Assembly (NCBI GenBank): GCA_017964705.1
Contig: JAGCRL010000208.1
Span: 1 to 9,994 of the forward strand
From: Alphaproteobacteria bacterium
Lineage (GTDB): Bacteria; Pseudomonadota; Alphaproteobacteria; RF32; CAG-239
Length of the DNA stretch: 9,994 nt
Reading direction: 5' to 3'
The notes below the pieces were generated by a model. It ran no database searches. It was not told the origin of the DNA and saw only the letters and a program-made list of their open reading frames with translations. Both the position numbers and the translations under genes were made by a program. Each line of letters starts with the position of its first letter. Position 1 is the stretch's first letter. Shown here piece by piece: positions 1 through 5,616 of the stretch.

Positions 1-1
1 A

Positions 2-82
2 GATGCCTTAAAATACGTTGTCTCTTGCGGTATTGTTCTACCTGAAGAAAAAAGAAAAAAATTGGAATATAAAAAACATTGA
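2..82 (+). CDS. 3' end of an unidentified upstream gene (partial)
   Basis: An open frame enters from the left edge and runs 26 codons to a TGA at 80-82. The visible peptide starts DALKYVVSCGIVLP and ends in a lysine-rich stretch (EEKRKKLEYKKH), which looks like an ordinary hydrophilic C-terminus. Too little is present to name a family. The stop codon lies inside the -35 box of the metK promoter, so the genes are close but probably separately transcribed. An XRE-type regulator or lnt often sits here in alphaproteobacteria, but nothing in these residues shows that. The frame could also be open by chance. Confidence 0.4.
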   Translation, partial: DALKYVVSCGIVLPEEKRKKLEYKKH

Positions 83-109
83 CAAATGCCTCAATTCATT
101 TTTAATAAT
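79..109 (+). promoter_or_regulatory. Likely sigma-70 promoter of metK
   Basis: A perfect TTGACA -35 box lies at 79-84. The best -10 match is AATAAT at 104-109 with a long 19-base spacer; overlapping hexamers at 102-108 give 17-18 bases but match less well. Transcription would start near 114-117, just before the 5' strand of the riboswitch pseudoknot. Confidence 0.5.
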
Positions 110-112
110 ACC

Positions 113-178
113 CGAGATAACAATCTCGTGTGGATTTAACCTTAATTGTCCGACACCTGATAGGACTAAAATGGAGAA
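113..178 (+). promoter_or_regulatory. SAM-II-type (SAM-II/SAM-V) S-adenosylmethionine riboswitch
   Basis: The leader matches the SAM-II core as I remember it from the marine metX example. Conserved GATTTAACC is at 133-141 and TGATA at 158-162. TAAAA is at 167-171, followed directly by the Shine-Dalgarno GGAG at 173-176. Helix P1 can form between GTGT 128-131 and ACAC 153-156. Pseudoknot helix P2 can form between GTCC 148-151 and GGAC 163-166. A further hairpin, CGAGAT 113-118 with ATCTCG 123-128 and an AACA loop, lies immediately 5' and shares G128 with P1. The family folds on binding SAM and hides the ribosome binding site, so high SAM should repress translation of the metK just downstream. 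The class is typical of alphaproteobacteria. The assignment rests on motif order and complementarity, not a covariance search. Confidence 0.8.
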
Positions 179-183
179 TTTTA

Positions 184-1218
184 ATGAATAGAACTGCTGA
201 ATACGTCTCTTTGGGACATCCTGACAAAATTGCCGACTATATCTCAAGTGCTTTATTAGATGAATGCTTGCGCCAAGACACAAACGTTCGTTATGCGGTT
301 GAGGTTATGGTAAAAAATAACAACATTATCTTAGGTGGGGAAGTTAGCGGTAATATCACTCTAAAACATTTGCGTGCAACTGTAAAAAAAGCATTACGCC
401 AAATCGGTTATGATGAAACTTACCATAAACTTTGGCAAAACAACGCCATAGATATCACAAACCTCAAAATAACAAACTTAATTAGTGCACAATCAACAGA
501 AATTGCTCAAGGAGTCGATGCCGACAGTTGGGGAGATCAGGGCGTGTTTGTCGGATATGCCGAAAATGGCAAAGGTTTAATTAACCATGAACTATATTTG
601 GCTCAAAAACTAAACCAGGCTTTATACCAAAAAGCGCTTAAATCTGATAATCTTGGCTTGGATATTAAAACTCAAATAACCTTAGATGAAAACAATCATA
701 TTAAAACCGCCATAGCAGCAATCCCAATGTTAAAAAAAGAAGATTTATCAGCCTTTATTATAGAAACATTAGAGCAAAAGCCTGAAAATCTCATTGTAAA
801 CGGCACTGGCGATTATACCTGCCATTCATCAATTGCAGATTGTGGTATCACCGGACGAAAACTTGCCTGTGATTTTTATTCAACCGCCTGCCCTGTCGGA
901 GGTGGATCGCCTTGGACTAAAGATCCCAGTAAAGCCGATTTAACGCTAAATTTATATGCGCGAAAACTGGCTATTCAAAATTTGAAAAACAATGACAGAT
1001 GCGCTGTTTACCTCTCTTCTTGCATTGGCAAATCAGAACTTCCGAGCGCGGTAATAAAAACAATCAAAAACAACCAAGAAAAAACAACAAATATTTGTCC
1101 GATGTGTCATCCAAAAATCATTATTAATGAATTAAAATTGAATCGCCCGATATACAAAAAATTATGTAAAAAAGGGCTGATGAACTATTTTAACAGTAAA
1201 GGAAATCCTTCTTTTTAA
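184..1218 (+). CDS. metK: S-adenosylmethionine synthetase, short divergent form
   Basis: MetK makes S-adenosylmethionine from methionine and ATP in the cytoplasm. Family motifs are present in order: GHPDKIAD at residues 11-18 (catalytic His12, metal-binding Asp14), GGEV at 51-54, AQSTEIAQGVD near 102-112 (usual form AQSPDI.QGVD), GDQG at 117-120, KTQIT at 162-166, DCGITGRK at 219-226, KDPSKAD at 246-252 and a C-terminal PIY at 322-324. At 344 residues it is about 40 shorter than the usual ~384. The canonical HGGGAFSGKD reads VGGGSPWTKD, and the residues before DCG also differ. It is cysteine-rich, with a CPMC at 305-308. The start at 184 is chosen because it follows GGAG at 173-176 and aligns with the family N-terminus; the ATG at 130 lies inside the riboswitch. 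The usual alphaproteobacterial neighbour trmB is not next to it. Probably active, since the main catalytic Lys, Arg and Asp residues are kept. Confidence 0.9.
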   Translation: MNRTAEYVSLGHPDKIADYISSALLDECLRQDTNVRYAVEVMVKNNNIILGGEVSGNITLKHLRATVKKALRQIGYDETYHKLWQNNAIDITNLKITNLISAQSTEIAQGVDADSWGDQGVFVGYAENGKGLINHELYLAQKLNQALYQKALKSDNLGLDIKTQITLDENNHIKTAIAAIPMLKKEDLSAFIIETLEQKPENLIVNGTGDYTCHSSIADCGITGRKLACDFYSTACPVGGGSPWTKDPSKADLTLNLYARKLAIQNLKNNDRCAVYLSSCIGKSELPSAVIKTIKNNQEKTTNICPMCHPKIIINELKLNRPIYKKLCKKGLMNYFNSKGNPSF

Positions 1219-1239
1219 CTAAGATTTTAAATAATTTTC

Positions 1240-1268
1240 TTGACATTAAGAAAGCATTTCATTACGTT
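1240..1268 (+). promoter_or_regulatory. Candidate promoter of the small gene at 1315
   Basis: TTGACA at 1240-1245 is a perfect -35 box. Seventeen bases later lies TACGTT at 1263-1268, a weak -10. An alternative -10, TATGAT at 1285-1290, has no good -35 at the right distance. A 5-3-5 inverted repeat, ACGTT TGT AACGT (1264-1276), overlaps the first -10 and would sit at the start point, where an operator would act. Confidence 0.4.
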
Positions 1269-1314
1269 TGTAACGTTTTGAAATTATGATGTTTATTAAC
1301 TAAATACTATTGGG

Positions 1315-1704
1315 ATGAAAAAAACAAAAACGCCAACTCGAACACCACGAGATGAAAGCAAAAAAAGAGAAAAAAAACCTCCTTTAATACCCCCAAAAAT
1401 TATGGCGATATTATCAAAAGAGGAACAACTGACCCTCTGGGATTCTGGCAAAAGAGAAACTTTATTAACGTATATCCAAACCAATACGTTGCATAATGAA
1501 GTACTAAAAAAAATTTTAATGAGCAATAACGGCCCATTTTTTGAAGCCTATATTGTATACCACAAAGTTTCCGTAGAAATACAGCAACTCTTAATTCACG
1601 GCCACCATCTTCGGCTTATCAAACTTTATATTGAAAAGCATGCTTTTGATCAAGCCGCACAATTTAGCTTCTTAGAATTTATGGAAGAGCGTTTATACCG
1701 CTAA
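1315..1704 (+). CDS. Hypothetical small helical protein with a basic N-terminal tail
   Basis: I do not recognise this 129-residue protein. Residues 1-28 are rich in Lys, Arg, Pro and Thr and look disordered; residues 32-129 look all-helical. Two stretches resemble each other: about 37-68 ([19 protein letters not shown]...) and about 88-120 ([19 protein letters not shown]...). Both have a leucine-rich helix, a glycine turn, a leucine helix ending in YI and a further helix, which suggests a short alpha-helical repeat. There is no signal peptide or membrane segment, so it is probably cytoplasmic. The start is uncertain: GGG abuts the ATG at 1315 and no well-spaced Shine-Dalgarno is visible; Met30 (1402) has none either. 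A strong terminator follows the stop, supporting a real monocistronic gene. The minus-strand frame over it lacks such support. Confidence 0.7.
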   Translation: MKKTKTPTRTPRDESKKREKKPPLIPPKIMAILSKEEQLTLWDSGKRETLLTYIQTNTLHNEVLKKILMSNNGPFFEAYIVYHKVSVEIQQLLIHGHHLRLIKLYIEKHAFDQAAQFSFLEFMEERLYR

Positions 1705-1720
1705 AAAAACAAAATCACTC

Positions 1721-1748
1721 AACCGTCGCCTGCAGCGGCGGTTTTTTT
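1721..1748 (+). terminator. Rho-independent terminator after the small gene
   Basis: A seven-pair GC-rich stem is formed by CCGTCGC 1723-1729 and GCGGCGG 1735-1741 with a CTGCA loop. Two flanking A-T pairs extend it, and seven T residues follow at 1742-1748. It separates the gene at 1315 from dnaK. Confidence 0.92.
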
Positions 1749-1812
1749 ATGAATTTTTTTCAAACATCTTCGTTCTTTTTCATATTTTATTACAAAAAAA
1801 TTCTTATTCCCC

Positions 1813-1841
1813 CTTGCTTAACAAAAATCCGCTCCCTATAT
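1813..1841 (+). promoter_or_regulatory. RpoH (sigma-32)-like heat-shock promoter of dnaK
   Basis: CTTG at 1813-1816, preceded by a C run, is followed after 18 bases by CCTATAT at 1835-1841. This agrees with the alphaproteobacterial RpoH form as I recall it (CTTG, about 17-18 bases, then a C-rich TATAT box). The start point would be near 1848, leaving a 5' leader of about 40 bases. No CIRCE inverted repeat was found. Confidence 0.65.
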
Positions 1842-1886
1842 AAACCAACAGAAGTATTTTTTAAACTGATGATAAAGGATTTTAAA

Positions 1887-3806
1887 ATGAGTAATAAAGT
1901 ATTGGGTATTGACTTAGGTACAACAAACTCTTGCTTTGCCATTATGGAAGGCGGCGAAGCAAAAGTATTGGAAAACTCTGAAGGTGCAAGAACAACTCCG
2001 TCAATGGTTGCTTTTACCGACACCGATAGATTAGTCGGATATCCGGCAAAGCGTCAAGCTGTTACTAACCCGGAAAACACCCTATTTGCAATCAAACGTT
2101 TAATCGGACGCAGATACGATTCTCCGGAAGTTGAAAAAGATAAAGGACTGGTTCCTTTTAAAATCATACCAGGAGACAATGGTGATGCTTGGGTAGAAGT
2201 TAAAGGCACAAAATATGCGCCATCTCAAATTTCTGCAATTGTTTTGCAAAAAATTAAAGAATTTGCAGAAAGCTATTTAGGAGAAAAAATTGAAAAGGCT
2301 GTTATAACTGTTCCTGCATATTTTAATGACAGTCAACGCCAAGCCACCAAAGATGCCGGTAAAATTGCAGGTTTGGAAGTATTACGTATTATAAATGAAC
2401 CAACCGCAGCTGCTCTTGCCTATGGTATGGATAAAAAAGCATCCGGCACTATTGCAGTTTATGACCTTGGTGGTGGTACATTTGATATTTCCATTTTGGA
2501 AATCGGTGATGGCGTATTTGAAGTTAAATCAACCAATGGTGATACTTTCTTAGGCGGTGAAGATTTCGACCAACGCTTAGTAAATTACTTGGCTGAAGAA
2601 TTCAAAAAAGAAAACAATATTGACCTTAAACAAGATAGATTAGCTCTTCAACGCTTAAAGGAAGCAGCAGAAAAAGCAAAAATAGAATTATCTTCTGCCA
2701 CTCAGACAGAAATTAATTTGCCGTTTATTACTGCAGATATGAGCACAGGATCTCCTATTCCAAAGCATTTAAATATCAAACTGACACGTGCTAAATTGGA
2801 ATCTATTGTAGAAGATTTGATTGAACGCACAGTTGAACCCTGCAAAAAAGCTATGGCTGACGCCGGTATTACACCATCTGATATTAGCGAAGTAATCCTG
2901 GTTGGCGGTATGACACGTATGCCGAAAGTTCAAGAAAAAGTAAAAGAAATCTTTAACAAAGAACCTCATAAAGGTGTTAACCCTGATGAAGTTGTTGCCG
3001 TTGGTGCCGCTATACAAGGTGGTGTTTTAATGGGCGAAGTTAAAGACGTATTGTTACTTGATGTAACGCCGCTATCTTTGGGTATTGAAACTTTGGGTGG
3101 TGTATTTACGCGTTTAATTGATAGAAACACAACTATTCCAACTCGCAAGTCTCAAGTATTTTCTACTGCAGAAGATGGCCAAACTGCTGTTACCATCAGA
3201 GTCTTCCAAGGTGAAAGAGAAATTGCCGCCCACAATAAATTGTTAGGTCAATTTGATTTGGTCGGTATTCCTCCGGCACCACGCGGTATGCCGCAAATTG
3301 AAGTTACTTTTGATATTGATGCTAACGGTATTGTAAATGTTTCTGCTAAAGACAAAGCAACCAACAAAGAGCAAGCCATTCGTATTCAAGCTTCCGGCGG
3401 TTTGTCTGATGCTGATATCGAAAAAATGGTAAAAGATGCTGAAGCTAATGCTGAAGCTGATAAGAAAAAGAAAGAACTTGTGGAAGCCAAAAACCAAGCA
3501 GAAGGTTTAATCCATACCACAGAAAAAACACTAAAAGAAAACTCCGATAAAATTTCTTCAGCCGATAAAGAAGCTATTGAAACTTCCAGAGTAAGTTTGA
3601 AAAGCGCTCTTGAAACTGATGATACGGAAGCAATTAAAGCTCAATCTGATGCTTTGATGCAAGCTTCCTTAAAACTGGGTGAAGCAATGTATAAAGCTCA
3701 AGGAGCAACAGCAGGAGCTGCTCCTGAACCGGAACAAGGAGCACCTGAACCGGAAACTAAAAAAGATGATAATGTTGTTGATGCAGACTTCGAAGAAGTC
3801 AAATAA
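1887..3806 (+). CDS. dnaK: Chaperone DnaK (Hsp70)
   Basis: DnaK is the ATP-driven cytoplasmic chaperone that binds unfolded segments together with DnaJ and GrpE. The 639-residue product is full length. The ATPase domain spans about 1-385, with GIDLGTTNS at 7-15, Lys70, the DLGGGTFD loop at 193-200 (Thr198 being the conserved phosphorylatable Thr) and VGGMTRMP at 339-346. The linker [10 protein letters not shown] is at 387-396, then the beta-sandwich substrate-binding domain to about 505 and a helical lid. The tail is Pro/Glu-rich and ends in DADFEEVK. The start at 1887 follows AAAGGA (1874-1879) at seven bases and gives the family N-terminus; the frame is open 46 codons further upstream, but that part would begin at the preceding terminator. 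It has an RpoH-like promoter and is closed by a strong terminator, so dnaJ is not co-transcribed here. Confidence 0.98.
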   Translation: MSNKVLGIDLGTTNSCFAIMEGGEAKVLENSEGARTTPSMVAFTDTDRLVGYPAKRQAVTNPENTLFAIKRLIGRRYDSPEVEKDKGLVPFKIIPGDNGDAWVEVKGTKYAPSQISAIVLQKIKEFAESYLGEKIEKAVITVPAYFNDSQRQATKDAGKIAGLEVLRIINEPTAAALAYGMDKKASGTIAVYDLGGGTFDISILEIGDGVFEVKSTNGDTFLGGEDFDQRLVNYLAEEFKKENNIDLKQDRLALQRLKEAAEKAKIELSSATQTEINLPFITADMSTGSPIPKHLNIKLTRAKLESIVEDLIERTVEPCKKAMADAGITPSDISEVILVGGMTRMPKVQEKVKEIFNKEPHKGVNPDEVVAVGAAIQGGVLMGEVKDVLLLDVTPLSLGIETLGGVFTRLIDRNTTIPTRKSQVFSTAEDGQTAVTIRVFQGEREIAAHNKLLGQFDLVGIPPAPRGMPQIEVTFDIDANGIVNVSAKDKATNKEQAIRIQASGGLSDADIEKMVKDAEANAEADKKKKELVEAKNQAEGLIHTTEKTLKENSDKISSADKEAIETSRVSLKSALETDDTEAIKAQSDALMQASLKLGEAMYKAQGATAGAAPEPEQGAPEPETKKDDNVVDADFEEVK

Positions 3807-3827
3807 ACATCCATCTTTCCAAAAAAT

Positions 3828-3857
3828 AAAAAAGGCGGAAAATATTCCGCCTTTTTT
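3828..3857 (+). terminator. Rho-independent terminator of dnaK
   Basis: GGCGGAA 3834-3840 pairs with TTCCGCC 3845-3851 around an AATA loop. Six A residues on the left pair with six T residues on the right (3852-3857). The A-tract/T-tract symmetry means it could work in either direction. Confidence 0.93.
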
Positions 3858-3858
3858 C

Positions 3859-3887
3859 TTGACTTTATAAATAAATATATGTAAAAA
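3859..3887 (+). promoter_or_regulatory. Likely promoter of tRNA-His
   Basis: TTGACT at 3859-3864 lies immediately behind the dnaK terminator and is followed after 17 bases by TAAAAA at 3882-3887. The predicted start is a few bases before the tRNA. The -10 is imperfect (4 of 6). Confidence 0.5.
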
Positions 3888-3899
3888 GTGTTCTGTTAT

Positions 3900-3976
3900 G
3901 GCGGACGTAGCTCAGTTGGTAGAGCCCCGGTTTGTGGTACCGGTTGTCGTGAGTTCGAGCCTCATCGTCCGCCCCA
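3900..3976 (+). tRNA. tRNA-His (anticodon GTG)
   Basis: A full cloverleaf can be drawn. The acceptor stem is GCGGACG 3901-3907 with CGTCCGC 3966-3972. The D arm contains AGCTCAGTTGGTAGAGC. The anticodon stem is CCGGT 3927-3931 with ACCGG 3939-3943 around the loop TTGTGGT, giving anticodon GTG at 3934-3936. The T arm contains the GTTCGAGC loop region. The histidine identity element is present: G-1 at 3900 faces discriminator C73 at 3973. CCA (3974-3976) is encoded. No clear Rho-independent terminator follows; the next 40 bases are AT-rich, and the convergent lipoprotein gene ends at 4019. Confidence 0.97.
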
Positions 3977-4018
3977 TTCTTAAAAATTTAACAATCCTAA
4001 AAATATTTATACCAGTTA

Positions 4019-4549
4019 TCAATGCCTTAGATGCATATGATTATTTGTTGGATTTTTATCCTTTATCGGCATAGGCTCAGGTTTATTTATTTTTACATTC
4101 TGAATTGGAGAATGATGATTTTGTTTTGAAAAATCATGCAAAGGATCCTTCTTATCTACCTTATTTTTAGGAAGATCATGCGGCTTTACATTATCTTTTG
4201 GTTTTACAACATCCTTATGTTTAGGTGGTGTAACATCCTTATGTTTAGGTGGTGTAACATCCTTATGTTTAGGAGGTGTAATATCTCTTGGTTTTGGTTT
4301 TACAATGTCTTTGGGTTTGTGTTTTAGATCCCCATGCTTTTTATGTACTACATTTGACCCATGATACTTATGATAATAAGATCGTGGTAATGGGGGGGGC
4401 GGCGGACGATGATAGTAATCGCTGGCTAACTCATAACTACCTACCGGATAAGAGGAATACATAGGTTCATCATCGGCAACAACAATACATCCTGTCAACC
4501 CAAACACTAAAATACAAAAACAAAAGAATACTTTTATTTTATTAATCAT
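4019..4549 (-). CDS. Small Pro/Lys/His-rich lipoprotein with tandem repeats
   Basis: The 176-residue product starts MINKIK, has a hydrophobic segment at about 7-20 and a lipobox LTGC with the lipidated cysteine at 21; the +2 residue is Ile, so outer-membrane sorting is expected by the enterobacterial rule. The mature part has no recognisable domain. It has a Tyr-rich stretch and five prolines at 49-53, then a low-complexity region rich in Lys, Pro, His and Asp. That region holds three copies of TPPKHKDV (91-114) and looser VKPKPRDI-like units around them. The start at 4549 follows AAAGG (minus strand, 4557-4561) at seven bases; an in-frame ATG at 4576 would sit at the predicted transcription start. 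Function is unknown. A flexible cell-envelope spacer or a metal- or polyanion-binding surface protein are guesses from composition only. Confidence 0.85.
   Translation of the reverse strand: MINKIKVFFCFCILVFGLTGCIVVADDEPMYSSYPVGSYELASDYYHRPPPPPLPRSYYHKYHGSNVVHKKHGDLKHKPKDIVKPKPRDITPPKHKDVTPPKHKDVTPPKHKDVVKPKDNVKPHDLPKNKVDKKDPLHDFSKQNHHSPIQNVKINKPEPMPIKDKNPTNNHMHLRH
4208..4279 (-). repeat. 24-bp tandem repeat, three copies, inside the lipoprotein gene
   Basis: Units at 4208-4231, 4232-4255 and 4256-4279. The first two are identical and the third differs by one base (position 4273). Each unit encodes TPPKHKDV on the minus strand. Because the unit is a multiple of three, gain or loss of copies would keep the frame. 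The near identity points to recent duplication. Confidence 0.95.
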
Positions 4550-4584
4550 ACTTTTACCTTTCAAAAAACTTACCACTCCTAAAA

Positions 4585-4613
4585 ACTATCAGATAAAAAT
4601 TTTTAAGAATCAA
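4585..4613 (-). promoter_or_regulatory. Candidate promoter of the lipoprotein gene
   Basis: Read on the minus strand, TTGATT (4608-4613) and GATAGT (4585-4590) are 17 bases apart, each matching 4 of 6 consensus bases. The predicted start is near 4577, giving a leader of about 28 bases and supporting translation from 4549. Confidence 0.4.
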
Positions 4614-4648
4614 ATAAAATTTTTTTTATTTATAACCAAAATTAACAA

Positions 4649-4677
4649 TTTATTTTCTTTTTAAAATGTAGTATACT
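4649..4677 (+). promoter_or_regulatory. Candidate promoter of dacA, with palindrome over the -10
   Basis: TATACT at 4672-4677 is a good -10 box. The -35 region (TTTATT, 4649-4654) is poor, so an activator or the flanking A/T tracts may matter. The perfect 10-base palindrome TAGTATACTA (4669-4678) covers the -10. The whole divergent spacer 4550-4707 is very AT-rich and holds nothing else that I can identify. Confidence 0.5.
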
Positions 4678-4707
4678 AGTACAACAGATTGAAAGGGTAC
4701 AAAACAA

Positions 4708-5607
4708 ATGAATGCAATTAAAGTAATTGGATTAGCTATATTATATCTGGGCATAACTACTATTTCTGCTCAAGCAACAGATACATCATCTATTGTTATC
4801 GATGCTAAAAGCGGAAATGTCTTATATGCCAACAACGCGGAAGAATTACGTTATCCAGCATCTTTAACAAAATTAATGACATTATATATTGCTTTCAATG
4901 CCTTAGAAAGAGGTAAATTAAAATTTACCGATAAACTAAAAGTATCCCAAACAGCAGCTTCACGCTCTCCTTCTAAATTAGGAATGCCTGCCGGATCTTA
5001 TATTGATGTTAAAACACTTATTCAAGCTCTGATTGTAAAATCTGCTAACGATTGCGCTACCGTATTGGCCGAAGCTCTGAGTCCCAGTGAAACAGAATTT
5101 GCCAAACTGATGACTAAAACAGCACATCGCTTGGGAATGCGCAACACCACCTTTAAGAATGCCTCAGGATTACCAAACTCTGCTCAAAAAACCACCGCTA
5201 AAGATTTAGCCATTTTAGGAGCTGCAATTTATCACCATTTCCCACAATACTATTACATGTTTTCTTTAACAGAATTTCAGTATAACGGCATGACTTATAA
5301 AACACATAACTACTTGTTAAACGATTCGCTTGGCACAGATGGAATGAAAACAGGATACACTGCAGCTTCCGGATTTAATATCTTAACCTCTGCCCAACAA
5401 GGCAAATATCGTGTTATTGCCGTAACAATGGGCCATAAAAAAGTAAAAGAAAGAGATGAAGATATTTCTAAAATGATGGAAATATCACTAAACCATATGA
5501 AAAAAAGCAGCCGCGTGAATACTGCAACCTTAAAAAACGCCATAAATAGCTCCTTAAAGAGTCATAATACCACGGCCTATAACCAAACCAACCATCGTCA
5601 TCGTTAA
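4708..5607 (+). CDS. dacA: D-alanyl-D-alanine carboxypeptidase, peptidase S11 (short form)
   Basis: This family of low-molecular-weight penicillin-binding proteins removes the terminal D-Ala from peptidoglycan stem peptides in the periplasm. A Sec signal peptide covers about 1-23, cut after AQA. The three active-site motifs are present: SLTK at 52-55 (nucleophile Ser52, Lys55), SAN at 112-114 and KTG at 214-216. At 299 residues it is about 90-100 shorter than typical DacA/PBP5. It ends about 80 residues after KTG and lacks a recognisable C-terminal beta-rich domain and amphipathic membrane anchor; the tail is basic and polar (ending NHRHR). It is therefore probably soluble in the periplasm, or held by other means. 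AAAGGG (4692-4697) lies ten bases before the ATG. Two stop codons in tandem (5605-5610) end it, nine bases before the next gene, with which it is probably co-transcribed. The exact paralogue (DacA, DacC or DacF) cannot be told. Confidence 0.92.
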   Translation: MNAIKVIGLAILYLGITTISAQATDTSSIVIDAKSGNVLYANNAEELRYPASLTKLMTLYIAFNALERGKLKFTDKLKVSQTAASRSPSKLGMPAGSYIDVKTLIQALIVKSANDCATVLAEALSPSETEFAKLMTKTAHRLGMRNTTFKNASGLPNSAQKTTAKDLAILGAAIYHHFPQYYYMFSLTEFQYNGMTYKTHNYLLNDSLGTDGMKTGYTAASGFNILTSAQQGKYRVIAVTMGHKKVKERDEDISKMMEISLNHMKKSSRVNTATLKNAINSSLKSHNTTAYNQTNHRHR

Positions 5608-5616
5608 TAAAAGCTT

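Noticed and set aside
130..183. In-frame upstream ATG extending metK by 18 codons
   Set aside because: This stretch is the riboswitch core and its peptide does not match the MetK N-terminus; the ATG at 184 has GGAG at a proper distance.
1296..1526. Minus-strand frame with hydrophobic translation opposite the small gene
   Set aside because: It is the antisense shadow of a Lys/Arg-rich coding region, which naturally reads as Phe/Leu/Ser-rich; no ribosome binding site or homology.
1749..1886. 46-codon N-terminal extension of dnaK
   Set aside because: It starts at the T-tract of the preceding terminator, covers the RpoH-like promoter and has no DnaK homology; 1887 has a good Shine-Dalgarno.
3679..3870. 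Plus-strand frame overlapping the end of dnaK
   Set aside because: It is out of frame with dnaK, Lys/Gln-rich by frame shift, and runs through the dnaK terminator.
4208..4279. CRISPR array
   Set aside because: The 24-bp units are directly adjacent with no spacers and are in frame within a coding gene.
4136..4327. Plus-strand frame with repeated ILMFRWCN units
   Set aside because: The repeats are the antisense reading of the TPPKHKDV repeats; the minus-strand frame has a signal peptide, lipobox and ribosome binding site.
4550..4576. Nine-codon N-terminal extension of the lipoprotein
   Set aside because: The ATG at 4576 lies at the predicted transcription start, and the later start has a better ribosome binding site and gives a normal signal peptide.
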